DNA of 64,000 bases, from positions 432,705 to 496,704 of the forward strand of contig QRFJ01000373.1 of assembly GCA_006176705.1 (NCBI GenBank), in the 5' to 3' direction. Position numbers and translations under genes: made by a program. Shown one piece after another: positions 46,836-57,884 of the stretch; the stretch's first letter is position 1, and each line of letters opens with the position of its first letter. The notes beneath the pieces are model-generated. The model made no database searches. It was not told the origin of the DNA and worked only from the letters and a program-made list of their open reading frames with translations. The stretch comes from Cocos nucifera (lineage: Eukaryota; Streptophyta; Magnoliopsida; Arecales; Arecaceae).

Positions 46836-47159
46836 TTCTTCCACTTGACCTATATTATCACTTAAAATTAACTCTTTGATTTTGCCAAAATATTTTAAAA
46901 ATATAAAAAAATATTTTTTAATTTTTTAAAATAATAATTTTGAATCATAATTTTAAAATTGACCTAATGAGTGTGCACTTATTTGACAAAAATTTGCACA
47001 ATTATCTATTCCTTGAAGATCCTTTGTACTTTGATTGAGTAAAAATCACTGATGCAAATCATAGCGGTTATACATCTTAATTGACATACTCCCTTCCATG
47101 TATCATGACATCAATAATTCTCACTTAACTTAGTCTTATATGCTGGAATACATAGGCTA

Positions 47160-47164
47160 TCAAA
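47160..47164. repeat. Target-site duplication TCAAA, left copy
   Basis: It precedes the TGTTAG LTR start at 47165. The same five bases follow the CA end of the right LTR at 53578-53582. Confidence 0.75.
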
Positions 47165-47337
47165 TGTTAGATATATGTGCCCTAGAAGTCAAAATTGGCT
47201 GACACTTATAATACACTTCTAGGGGCAAAATTATAATTTTAACTAATATCAATAAAATAGATTATTTTCTATCGCATATGTGTATTTAGTGTCTGTGATA
47301 CATCCTTTGAGTTAATGGTAATGATAATTCATATTTT
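47165..47337 (+). repeat. 5' LTR remnant
   Basis: Matches the first 172 bases of the LTR at 51295 with a handful of differences, then breaks off at CATATTTT and joins RT/RNase H sequence without the remaining 2.1 kb of LTR. Confidence 0.92.
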
Positions 47338-47339
47338 GA

Positions 47340-48049
47340 TGTATTCATCTTTCCAAAAGATGTGCTTTCTAGCTCACTTGAGAAATAGAACGCATGAGCA
47401 AGATTCCCTTATGCTTCTGCAATAGGAGGCCCTCATGATGCCATGCCATGTACACGGACCTGATATAGCCCATGCTGTGAGTGCTACAAGCAGATATCAT
47501 CAAATACAGGTGAAGAAACACTGGACTTTCTGTGAAATATAATCCTTTAAGTACTTGAGAAGAACTAAGGTATTGATGTTGGTCTTTGGTAAAACGGAGA
47601 ACTCCAAGTCCAGGAATACACAGACTCGAATTTCATGTCCGATATAGATGATCGAAAGTCGGACATCTAGGAGTCTTTTATGTGCAATGGTTGGTGCTGT
47701 CATTGAAAGAGTTTCCAAGGCATATATGATAGCAAATTTCACCATCGAAGCGGAATATATTGCTCATCAGAGGCTGTGAAGGAAGCATTCTGGTAACAAG
47801 AAATTACTACGAGAATTAGAGTAATGCCATCGATGCCATTCCTCTTACTGCGACAACAATGGTGCCATATTCCCTTGCTAAGGAGCCGAGGTCTCACCAA
47901 AAATATAAGCACATTGAGCGGCGATTTACCACCTCTCGCGATTACCTACGAGAGTTATGCGAGGTCAAAAGAGAGTCAACTCCACAGATAATGTGGTAGA
48001 CCCACTTACAAAGCCGTTGGGCCACAGAAAGATCGAAGCCCCACTTTGA
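47340..48049 (+). pseudogene. Duplicated RT end and RNase H segment, broken
   Basis: Homologous along its full length to 50541-51249, from the GTATTCATCTTTCCAA word to CACTTTGAAAGATGG. It corresponds to the end of the reverse transcriptase and all of RNase H (GYTDSDF and STMEAEYIA equivalents). Relative to the downstream copy there are more than a dozen single-base insertions or deletions, often in short homopolymers, so no frame stays open for long. It joins the zinc-knuckle coding region at 48050. Confidence 0.9.
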
Positions 48050-48052
48050 AAG

Positions 48053-48780
48053 ATGGATAGCAAAGGAAAGTGTTTCCATTGCAACAGCGACGGCCATTGG
48101 AAGCGGAACTGCCCTACTTACCTGGCCACCCTGAAGAACAAGAAGGAAGGTCCTTCTGGAGGTATGCTCGTTATTGAGTCTAACCTTACGGTTTCTTCTG
48201 CATCCAGTTGGGTGCTTGACTCTGGTTCTAGTGCTCATCTGTGCACTTCTATGCAGGGTCTTGAGGATAGCAGGAGGCTGAGGGATGGAGACATGATCCT
48301 ACGCATCGGTAATGGAGCAAGAGTTGCTGCAGTAGCCGTGGGAACATACCCTCTTCGATTACCATCTGGTTTAGACTTAGTTTTGAAAGACTGTTATTAT
48401 GTGCCTGCAGCTAGCAGGAATTTGATTTCTGTTTCATGCTTAGCACAAGAAGGTTATGTGATTCACCTTCTTTAAGGACCATTGTAACATTCTTTATGAA
48501 AGAAATAAAATTGCAAATGGTTTCCTTATTAATGGTCTTTATCAGCTACATATTGATGTACCTGTTTCTAACTATCGAGCAAAACGTGAATGCCAAACGA
48601 CCTAGGGATAGTCCAAACGACAGATATCTATGGCACCTGAGATTAGGTCATATAGCAGAAGATAGGATTCAACAAATTGGAGAAAAATGGGCTATTGAGT
48701 CCATTGACTTTTCGAGTCATATCCAACTTGTGAATCTTGTCTTCAAGGCAAAATGACTAAACTCCCTTTTGTTGGACATG
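48053..48780 (+). pseudogene. Copia gag zinc knuckle, protease and pre-integrase region
   Basis: 48053-48475 is open: CFHCNSDGHWKRNCP is the CCHC knuckle of gag, followed by WVLDSGSSAHLC, the aspartic protease active-site motif DSGS, and DCYYVPAASRNLISVSCLAQ. A frameshift in GYVIHLL (about 48465-48470) ends the frame. After it, 48600-48760 gives RYLWHLRLGHIAEDRI, the gag-pre-integrase motif, where further changes replace the normal ESCLQGKM with LVNLVFKAKM. It would process the polyprotein in an intact element. Confidence 0.88.
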
Positions 48781-49700
48781 GGGAGAGGGCCACAGATCTC
48801 CTTGCCCTAGTACATACTGATGTGTGCGGCCCATTTGATGTGCCGGCTAGAGGCAATTTTGTCTACTTCATTACCTTTTCCGATGATCTGTCTAGGTATG
48901 GGTATGTGTATCTTATGAGACACAAGTCTGAAGCTTTTGAAAAGTTCAAAGAATTCAGACATGAAGTAGAAAAACAAACTGGAAAACCCATTAAGGTTCT
49001 TCGATCAGATCGAGGAGGTGAATACCTTAGCCGGGAATTCCTAGACTATCTTAAGGAAAATGGCATAGTCTCTCAATGGACTCCACCAGGAACACCTCAA
49101 CTCAACGGGGTTTCAGAATGGAGAAATCGGACTCTATTGGATATGGTTCGATCCATGATGAGCTTCACAGACCTCCCTGATTTTCTTTGGGGACATTCAT
49201 TGTTAACTTCAATTTATCTACTGAATAGGGTTCCCTCTAAAACCGTTCCTACCACACCGTATGAGATATGGCACGGTAAGAAACCAAGTCTGAGTCATCT
49301 CAGAATTTGGGGTTGTCCGGCTCATGTCAAAAGACAACAAGCGGACAAGTTAGAGTTTAGGTCCTTTAGAGCTCGATTCATAGGATATCCTAAAGAGTCA
49401 TTAGGATACTATTTCTACATTCCAGAAGACCACAATGTGATTGTGAGTCGACATGCCATCTTTCTTGAAAAATAGTTTATTCAAGATAGCGGCATTGGAA
49501 AGCAGATTAAGCTTGATGAGAAAGTCTCACAAGTACAACGAGCTAAGGACCAATTGGAACCAAATCAGGTTGAGCCAATAAGAACACTACCTCCTCCACC
49601 TCGTAGATCGGAAAGAGTTTTCCGTCCCCCTGAAAGATACTTAGGTATTATTTCAGAGGAAAGTAGAGGAAAATGTTCCTCATAGGTAATGGTGCTCATG
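48753..49700 (+). pseudogene. Copia integrase, nonsense mutation at the end
   Basis: 48753-49475 encodes the integrase core: HTDVCGPFDVPARGN and RSDRGGEYLSREFLDYLKE hold the two Asp residues, and TPQLNGVSEWRNRTLLDMVR the Glu of the D,D-35-E triad. After IFLEK an in-frame TAG at about 49473-49475 cuts the protein; reading on past it gives FIQDSGIGKQIKLDEK and a proline-rich linker PPPPRRSERVFRPPERY, with a second stop at about 49684. Arg is replaced by Trp after SE in the Glu motif. The core motifs are otherwise kept. Confidence 0.9.
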
Positions 49701-51249
49701 GTGATGATCCCAAAACCTACAACGAGGCGATATCAGATATCGACTCCGAGAAATGGCTTAGAGGCAATGCAGTCAGAAATTGACTCGATGCACTCAAACC
49801 AAGTCTGGACCTTGGTAGATCCACCAGAAGGTATAGTACCTATTGGGTGTAAATGGATCTTCAAGAGAAAGATTGGTGCAGATGGGAATGTGGAGACATT
49901 CAAGGCTAGACTAGTGGCAAAAGGTTATAGTCAACGCGAAGGCATTGACTATCAGGATACCTTTTCCCCAGTGGCTATGCTAAAATCCATCCGCACATTG
50001 CTTGCCGTTGCAGCCTATTTCGATTATGAAATATGGCAAATGGACGTGAAAACGGCATTCCTTAAATGGATATCTTGAGGAAGATATCTATATGGAACAG
50101 CCGCTAGGTTTCACATCCAGTGATACTGATCACAAGGTTTGCAAGCTGCAAAGGTCCATATATGGACTTAAGCAAGCATCTCGGAGCTGGAACACTCGTT
50201 TCAATGATGTGATCAAAAAGTTTGGTTTCATCAAAAATGAAGAGGAACCATGTGTTTTCAAAAAGGTCAGTGGGAGCGCTGTTGTCTTCCTCGTATTGTA
50301 CGTGGATGACATCCTCCTTATTGGGAATGATATTCCCATGTTGACATCAGTCAAGATGTGGTTGTCCAAGGAATTCTCCATGAAAGACCTAGGTGAAGCA
50401 TCCTTTATTCTAGGAATTAAGGTCTATAGGGATAGACCGAATAGGATGCTAGGACTTTCACAGAAGATGTACATAGAGGAAGTACTAAAGAGGTTTAGTA
50501 TGGAAAACTCTAAGAGGGGATTAATACCCTTCAGACATGGTATTCATCTTTCCAAGAAGATGTGCCCCAGCACACCTGAGGAAATAGAACGCATGAGCAA
50601 GATCCCTTATGCTTCTGCAATAGGGAGCCTCATGTATGCCATGCTATGTACACGACCTGATATAGCCCATGCTGTGAGTGTCACAAGCAGATATCAGTCA
50701 AATCCAGGTGAAGAACACTGGACTTCTGTGAAATGTATCCTTAAGTACTTGAGAAGAACTAAGGATATGATGTTGGTCTTTGGTAATGGAGAACTCCAAG
50801 TCCAGGGATACACAGACTCGGATTTCATGTCCGATATAGATGATCGAAAGTCGACATCTGGGAGTCTGTTTGTGTGCAATGGTGGTGCTGTCAGCTGGAA
50901 GAGTTCCAAGCAAACTGTGATAGCAGATTCCACCATGGAAGCAGAATATATCGCTGCATCAGAGGCTGCGAAGGAAGCATTCTGGTACAAGAAGTTTGCT
51001 GCAGAAATTGGAGTAATGCCATCAGATGCCATTCCTCTATACTGCGACAACAATGGCGCCATAGCCCTTGCTAAGGAGCCGAGGTCTCACCAGAAATCCA
51101 AGCACATTGAGCGGCGATACCACCTCATCCGCGATTACCTCGAGAAGGGTTACGTTCGAGGTCAAGAGAGTCAACTCCACAGATAATGTGGCAGACCCAC
51201 TTACAAAGCCGTTGGGCCAGCAGAAGATCGAAGCCCACCTTGAGAAGAT
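49700..51249 (+). pseudogene. Copia reverse transcriptase and RNase H, one frameshift
   Basis: 49689-50078 carries WTLVDPPEGIVPIGCKWIFK and ARLVAKGYSQREGIDYQDTF, ending at QMDVKTAFLKWIS, where an extra base in CTTAAATGG destroys the usual TAFLNGYLEE. 50092-51186 resumes in the next frame with GLKQASRSWN and LYVDDILLIGND, whose YVDD is the catalytic motif. RNase H follows with YTDSDF, KSTSGSLF, STMEAEYIAASEA, YCDNNGAIALAKEP and KHIERRYHLIRDYL. A further small indel near 51150 shifts the last residues (RVNSTDNVADPLTKPL is in another frame at 51170-51215). It is the most complete coding part of the element. Confidence 0.92.
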
Positions 51250-51280
51250 GGGACTTAGACTTGTAGCCAATTGGCTTTAG

Positions 51281-51294
51281 GACAAGTGGGAGAT
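51281..51294 (+). other. Polypurine tract
   Basis: GACAAGTGGGAGAT sits immediately before the LTR start, as required for second-strand priming. Confidence 0.85.
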
Positions 51295-53577
51295 TGTTAG
51301 ATATATGTGCCCTAGAAGCCAGAATTGGCTGACACTTGTAATACACTTCTAGGGGCAAAATTATAATTTTGACTAATAATCAATAAAATGGGTTATTTTC
51401 TATCACATATGTGTATTTAGTGTCTGTGATACATCCTTTGAGTTAATGGTAATGATAATTCATATTTTCAAGAGTTGAAAATTTAAGACATGAATAATCA
51501 TTATTAACTCATAAAATGCTCCCGACCATAGGATCATCACGAGGATGGTGATTGATCCGGAAGGTTGGTGTACAATCGCTTCTCTTTAGTAGATGAGTCT
51601 TGAGTCTACGGTGTGGAGACACCGGAGCGAGAGTACAGGTACTCGTTAGAGAACGAGGGCACTGAGCGTGACCACCTCGAGTAGTCATTAGGGAAGTCTA
51701 CCTTCTCGTCAATGACTGACTCGATGCTGCAGTAGTGTGTCTGGTTCTTTGACCTGAGGTGCATCGGCAGTTCACCTTGAGGGTGTTATAGTTTGACTAC
51801 ACCATTACTCGGTCTCCTAGCCATATGGAACCCTGAGGTGTATGTTGGCTATAGCATGTTCATTGTAGGAACTGGATTGCATCAAGATGGAATCTATCTA
51901 CCTCGGTGGTAGAGGAGCAGCCCTATGATGATCATGAGAATCAAGTCCAGAAGTCCATGGCCATGGCAGAGTGAAATAATAGAAAGAGTTTCTATTTAGA
52001 TTTTCACATTGGACTTGAATCGAATGATTACATCATATGACAGAGACTAGGGTTTGACGAGTTCACCTTAACCCTAATCTGATCGGGGCTCAAGATAGAA
52101 GAACTTAATCACACAGGTAGCTGCACCAAGAGGTTCGCATTCAGCTCTGATGGGTTGCCACCATATACTGCTAGGTGTCACTGGTGGATTTTGGGAGCAA
52201 TTAGAATGATTTAGATGATCGATCATTCTAGCTGTTCGAATCAGAAGAGTTCTGATCCATCGAAAGGAGTTTCGATGATGTCGATGATAGAGATCATGAC
52301 ATATCCCATTACCATACAGAACTGAACCTAACTGGGTCACACAAACAAGGGTTTGAATCTGGTGATCATCAATTGAACTGATCTAGTTCAATTGATCTGA
52401 ATGAGATTCAATTAGGTTCAAGGAAAATCGTGCTAGCACTCGATTGAACCTAACGTTCTTCTTTTACTATCATAAATAAGTTGTCCTGACTGAGCCAAAG
52501 GAGTTTGTGCTCAATCAGAGGCCTTCATATGGTCTGACTGGAGGTTGTCCAAGTCAGAAAAGGTTGTCTTATTTTGTAAGACATTACCTGCCATTTTTGG
52601 TCACCTGCCATTTCTTGTTCTTTGACTTTGGTCAAAAGTCTACCTTTGACTGGTCAAATGTTGACCATTGACACTTTGACTTTTGACCACATGTCATGCA
52701 CCTATTGGAGAGCTGGTGGGGGCCTGTCCCCCTGCCAGAACCTGGCAAGGAGGAGGGCGCACGCCACCCTTGGCGTGTGCCCAAGTTGGAGGCGCCCAGG
52801 AGTCCCTGTTGGACAGGGACTCCATCTCCTTTTTGGATTCCAATTAGAGTTCTCCTAAGAACCAACTTTGACTGGTCTTAGGTGCCCTCTAAGGAGGAAT
52901 CCAGGGGACTCTATTCCCACCAATCAGATTTAGATCTGATTTCACAAAGGGTTGTGATTGGTTGGGAAGAAGAGGAGTTGGATCACAGTTAGTCTATAAA
53001 TAAGACCCTGCGCCCAACTCAAATTAAGATTGAAAATCATAATTCTCCATGCCCCAAGGCTGCCTCTCCCCTCCTTCCTCCATGCCAAACCCACCTTCTC
53101 CCTCTCCTCTCCACGTCCAAAAGGAGTTTTGGACCTTGGTTGGTGCGAATCCAGATCAAGAGAAAGGCGACTGAAAGCAAGAAGGCTGCGCTGCTGCAAA
53201 GGACGACTGCTGATCTTCAAAAGAGTTTTGAAGATCCTCCAAATCAGATCTAGATCTAATTTTTGAAGATATGATAGAGAAGAAGAGGATCTCCAAATTC
53301 AGCCCGAGTGGATGCCGGTAGAGGCCAGGCACTTATGTGGCTAGATCTAAAACCTTTCGCTGCTTACAAGATCATCAATGGGTAATAGAATTACCCACTT
53401 CAAAGTAAATTAAATTTAATTTAATTTATCTAATTTTATTTTAATTATTAAAATAATAAGAATCAGATCTAAAATATTCTAGATCTAATCTAGATCAAAG
53501 AAAAAAATTTTGAAATATATCTTTTGATCTGATCAGATCTGAACGAACATAGTCCAAAAAATCAGGATTTTCCTTCA
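51295..53577 (+). repeat. Complete 3' LTR of the Angela-like Copia element (2283 bp)
   Basis: From TGTTAGATATATGTGCC to TTTTCCTTCA. A TATA box TATAAATA is at 52995-53002 with the probable transcript start shortly after. The length fits the long LTRs of Angela-type elements. The right end is fixed by the CA followed by the TCAAA duplication. Confidence 0.82.
52995..53002 (+). promoter_or_regulatory. TATA box of the LTR promoter
   Basis: TATAAATA in CAGTTAGTCTATAAATAAG, about 580 bases before the LTR end, a usual position for a long Copia LTR. Confidence 0.65.
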
Positions 53578-53582
53578 TCAAA

Positions 53583-53940
53583 ATCATAATGCCTATGATA
53601 AAAGTTCCACTATAATATCATATAAATGATACTTCTATTTATTTTAATTTTGATAAAAATCAACCATAATATATATATAAATAATAATTAAATAGAAATA
53701 GTAGCAGTCATCAAATCATTAAAAGATCTCAAAATAGGTATTTATTATAAATTAAATATCTCAATAACAAATGCCTATAACTTTTACGTGCTCTTTAAAA
53801 ATTTTGGATAACCTCTCGTCAAAGGATCAGCTATCATATAAGCAGTACCAATAAAATTAATAAACACCTGATGCCTATTAATCCTCTTATTTACAGTAAG
53901 ATACTTAACATCAATGTACTTATTTATATTGGTCATCTTG
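53583..53940 (-). pseudogene. RNase H end of the base Copia element, separated by the insertion
   Basis: The minus-strand reading gives SSKMTNINKYIDVKYLTV, then GTAYMIADPLTRGYPK, the conserved C-terminal region of Copia RNase H. In intact elements the preceding sequence is IYCDNxAAVxFSxNN. A matching IYCDNFVAVSFSNS is found at about 60830-60875, so the two were adjacent before the 6.9 kb element inserted. Confidence 0.9.
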
Positions 53941-53945
53941 CTACT
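53941..53945. repeat. Target-site duplication CTACT, left copy
   Basis: Directly precedes TGTTGTCATAG. The second copy is at 60820-60824, directly after CCAACA. Confidence 0.9.
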
Positions 53946-55283
53946 TGTTGTCATAGAATCTGATCGATGCTGGAACGAGCTAGAGTGAAGGAGGACGAGG
54001 TCGTCATCGGAGATCTGCAAAATAAAATTTCATTCGGAGTCGATGGTGGTAGCTCCGATGGGACCCTCCGATAATCAAGTCAGCTCTTCTAGCCAATAGA
54101 AATGAAGTGCTCAAGTAAGAGCTCGATAGAGTTTTGGAAAGGAGAAGAGAGCTTAGAGCTTAAAAAAAATATATCTGGAGGGTCTCTTTTTATAGGTAGA
54201 GCTTAATTGATGGTAACAGCTGCAGCTGTCTGACAGTGGATCGCTCGAGGTCTGGTGGAGTTCGATATAGAGAGAAAGATATCATCAGACTGATGGTGAT
54301 AGCCATACTGTCCGATAGCGGACCGCTCGAGGTCTGATAAAGTCAGTCATGGAGGGGGGCATCGTCTGTAGCATCATTTGTGGTAGACTAATGGCGATCG
54401 TTCGTCGAGATTTAATAATCGTAGCTCTGAGAAAGCAGACATTGGTTGGTGGACTTCGGTATATATCAATTTTAGGAGAGTTTGGACTTTTGAAGGAAAT
54501 ACATCTGGAGGGGATTATCCAGAAGTAATTCACTGGAGGAATTCGACTGAGTGAGAAATTCGAAAGGAGTTCGACTTCTAGAGGAGTTCGATCGAAGAAA
54601 AAGTTTGGAAAGAGTTCGACTTCCGTATGCATCTGACTGAAGGAGTGCGGAGGGAGTCCGACTTCTATAGACGTCCGACTGAAGGAGAAGCTCGAAAGGA
54701 GCTCGGCTCCCGTAGGCATCCGATAGAAAGAGTGCGGAGGAAGTTTGGCTCTCATAGGAGTTTGACTGTAGGAGCAATCCGAAAGAAGTTTGACTTTCGT
54801 AGACGTCCGACTGAAGGAGTGCGGAGAGAGTTTGGCTCTCGTAGGAGTCCGACTGGGGCTCGATCGTTGAGAAGTTCGATCGACTGAAGGGATTTCATTG
54901 GGACTCGATCGTTGGAAAGTTCGATCGAAGAAAAAGTTTGAAAGAAGCTCGGCTCCCATAGGTATCCGATAGGAGGAGTGAGGAGAGAGTTCGGCTCTCA
55001 TAGGAGTCCGACTGTAGGAGCAATTCGAAAGGAGTTTGGCTCTCATAGACGTCCGACTGGAGGAGTGCGGAGGAAGTTCAACTCTCGTAGGAGTCCGACT
55101 GGGGCTCGACCGCTGAAAAGTTCGATCGACTGAAGAGATTTTGCTGGAACTCGACCGCTGAGAATTTTGATCAGCTGAAGGAGTTCGACTAAAGTTTGGC
55201 CGTTGAAGCTCTTTCATGATCACCAGTTGCATTAGGGCAAGCATCAGGCTGGACTTTGGTAGGAGCAAGGTTTATCCCTAATA
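53946..55283 (-). repeat. 3' LTR of the LARD-like element
   Basis: Aligns with 59527-60819 over its whole length. Its terminal base pattern has CCAACA changed to CTAATA at 55278-55283, so the LTR start on the minus strand is TATTAG rather than TGTTGG. The two LTRs differ at many positions, so the insertion is not young. It contains tandem units (see next feature). Confidence 0.88.
54600..55150 (-). repeat. Tandem units inside the left LTR, open on the minus strand
   Basis: Degenerate units of about 40-55 bases with the words GGAGTGCGGAGRGAGTTYGGCT, CTCGTAGGAGTCCGACTG and GGAGCAATCCGAAAG alternate through this stretch; the same pattern lies at 60125-60650 in the right LTR. On the minus strand the left array belongs to an uninterrupted frame of 327 codons (54285-55268) of repeated SRTPMRAELSPHSS-like words. 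The right LTR frame is broken. It reads as repeat-derived openness, not as a demonstrated protein. Confidence 0.75.
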
Positions 55284-55369
55284 ATAGCCCCCAGCCTCCC
55301 ACTCTCGAATTCGAAATTCGAAGAAAGGGAGTACAAAAAAGATGACTGCCGAAGTCCTCTTCAGGGCTC

Positions 55370-57000
55370 TGCACCAGTTCAGGTTGAAGCTTGGGGGAGA
55401 TCTTATCTCCAGCCAAGGTTGACGTTGAAGTTGAGGCTCGGGGGGATCCTATCACCAGTCGAGGTTTAGGAAGATATTGTCTTTTATTGACGTTGCGGTT
55501 GAAGCTTATGGAAGATCTTATCTCCAATCGAGGTTGAAGGAGATCTTCTCTCTTGTTGATGTAGACTTTCAAACTCAGAGGGAGATCTTATCCCCAGTCG
55601 AGGTTAAAGTTAAAGTCGAGGCTCGAAAAAGATCTCTTCTCCAGTCGAGGTTGAGGAAGATCTCATCTCCTATTGACGAAGATGATGAAGCTCGGAGGAG
55701 ATCCTATCTACAATCGAGGTTGAAGTTGAAGTTAAGGTTCGAAGGAGATCCCATCTCCAGTCGAGGTTAAAGGAGATCTCATCTCTTGTTGACAAAGACG
55801 TTGAAGCTCGGGCAAGGTCCTACCTCCAGTCGAGGTTGAAGTTGAAGTTAAGGATCGAGGAGAGATCTCATCTCCAGCCAAGATTGAGGAAGATCTTATC
55901 TTCTATTGATGTAGACTCTGAAGCTCGGAAGAGATCTTATCTCTGACCGAGATTGAGAGAGATCTCATCTTCTTGGCATAAACTCTGAAGCTCGAAAGAG
56001 ATCTTATCTCTAGCCGAAGTTGAAGGAGATCTTATCTTCTATTGGCGTAGAAGCTCGGGGGAGATCTTATCTCCAACGGTCAAGGTCAAAAGTGAAGCTC
56101 AGAGGAGATCTTATCTCCAGTAGTCGAGGTTGAAGGTGGAGCTCAGGAGAGATCTTATCTCCAACGATCGAGGTTGGAGGTGGAGCTCAAGGAAGATCTT
56201 ATCTCCAACGGTCGAGGTCGAAAGTGGAGCTCGGAGGAAATCTTATCTCCAACGATCAAGGTTGAAGGTAGAGCTCAGGAGAAATCTTATCTCCAACGGT
56301 CGAGATTGGAGATGGAGCTTGGAGGAGATCTTATCCCTAGCGGTCGAGATTGAAAGTAAAACTCGGAGGAGATCTTATCTCCAATGGTCGAGGTTAAAGA
56401 TGGAGCTCGGAAGAGATCTTATCTCCAACAGTCGAGGTTGAAGGAGATCACATCTCCTGTTGGTGTAGAAGCTCGGAGGAGATCTTATCTCCAATCGAGG
56501 TTGAGGAAGATCTTATCTTCTATTGACGTAGACTCTGAAGTTTGGGAGAGATCTTATCTTTGACCAAGGTTGAGAAAGATCTCATCTCCCATTGGCGTAG
56601 ACTCTAAAGCTCGAAAGAGATCTTATCTCTAACCAAGATTGAAGGAGATCTTATCTTCTGTTGGCGTAGAAGCTCGAGGGAGATCTTATCTCCAGCGATC
56701 AAGATCGAAAGTCAAGCTCGAGGAAGATTTTATCTTCAGTAGTCGAGGTTGAAGAAGATCAGTTGACACAGAAGCTCGGAGGAGATCTTATCTTCAGTGG
56801 CCGAGGTTGAAGACGATCTTATCTCCTATTGACGTAGAAGCTTGGGAGAGATCTTATTTCCGACGGTCGAGATTGAAGGTCGAGCTTGGAGGAGATCTTA
56901 TCTCCAGCAGTCGAGATTGAAGGAGATTTTATCTCCTACCGACGTAGAAGCTCGGAGGAGATCTATCTCCAGTAGCCGAGGTTGAAGAAGATTTTATCTC
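55370..57000. repeat. Array of short units carrying AGATCTTATCTCC half-palindromes
   Basis: Over 25 diverged units of roughly 40-100 bases, each with RAGCTCGGRGGAGATCTTATCTCC followed in most units by AGYGGTCGAGGTTGAAG. The core GGAGATNNNATCTCC is an inverted repeat that could pair within single strands. Order and length of units vary, so the array has been reshuffled. No coding frame spans it. Confidence 0.9.
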
Positions 57001-57480
57001 CTACAGTTGTCGGACATAATGAGGTCGTTGTCAGAGCCTTTTCTCTCATCCCATCTAGAATGAATGAGGCCTTCGATTTTGCTCACGTTAGGATGAGGTT
57101 CTCCTCCTATTTCTAATGAGCTATAGGGGCACATAAGGGCCGTTGTCAGGGCCTCTCCCCCCATCTCGTCTAAAATAAATGAGGCCTTCGACTTTGCTCG
57201 CATTAGGATGAGGTTCTCCTCCTATTTCTAATAGGCTATGAGGGCACATAAGGATCGTTGTCAGGGCCTCTCCTTCCATCTCATCTAAAATGAACGAGGT
57301 CTTCGACTTTGCTCGCATTAAGATGAGATTCTTCTCTTATTCCTAATGGACTGTGGGGGCACATAAGGACCGTTGTTAGGACCTCTCCCTCCATCTCATC
57401 TAAAATGAACGAGGCCTTCGACTTGCTCATGTTAGGATGAGGTTCTCCTCCTATTCCTAACATAACCACTATTGTTTGCT
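57001..57480 (-). repeat. Tandem array, four units of 115-117 bp
   Basis: The word ACATAAGG..CGTTGTCAGGGCCTC recurs at 57014, 57131, 57246 and 57361 (spacing 117, 115 and 115). Each unit also carries GAGGCCTTCGACTTTGCTC and AGGATGAGGTTCTCCTCC. The minus-strand frames read EPHPNASKVEGL-like words, but the 115 period is not a multiple of three, so the frame changes from unit to unit. Confidence 0.92.
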
Positions 57481-57880
57481 TTTTTTCTGTCATCAGGTAG
57501 TTTTTGCACTGAGAAACAATAATGTTGAAATGGAGGAGTCTTATTGAAGAAAAATTATCGGTAGTATATTCTCGGATTCTCCGAGTCTCAAGGTCGTGGG
57601 AGCATTGTTCCTCCGAGCTTTTTAGACAGTAAGTTCTAGACCTGACGATCTCTTCTATTTTATACTGGCCTTCTTAATTTGGAGCAAGCTTCTCTTGGCT
57701 TCGACGTTGGAAGATGACAGTCCGTCGAAGTATCAAACCCCCAGAGATAGCATCGATGATGCTAGGAGGCGGCCGATCTTCTTGTTGTTCCTCCCTCATT
57801 GATGGTTCTAGCTGCGGTAGCACCATTGGCTTGCTTCAGACCAACATATGTGGAACATTGAGGAGGGCATAGTTGAGAAA
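57481..57880. other. Unique spacer between two arrays
   Basis: Non-repetitive sequence in the interior of the LARD-like element. No domain recognised on either strand. Confidence 0.5.
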
Positions 57881-57884
57881 TCTT

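Larger units (their letters stand above)
47165..53577 (+). mobile_element. Rearranged Angela-like Copia retrotransposon
   Basis: An element bounded by TG at 47165 and CA at 53577 and flanked by TCAAA. Order seen: LTR fragment of about 172 bases (47165-47337), a duplicated RT/RNase H segment (47340-48049), then zinc knuckle, protease, integrase, reverse transcriptase and RNase H (48053-51249), a polypurine tract GACAAGTGGGAGAT (51281-51294), and a complete LTR of 2283 bases (51295-53577). The main part of gag, the primer-binding site and most of the 5' LTR are missing. The lineage is assigned from the LTR start TGTTAGATATATGTGCCCTA and from the polyprotein pattern. Confidence 0.88.
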
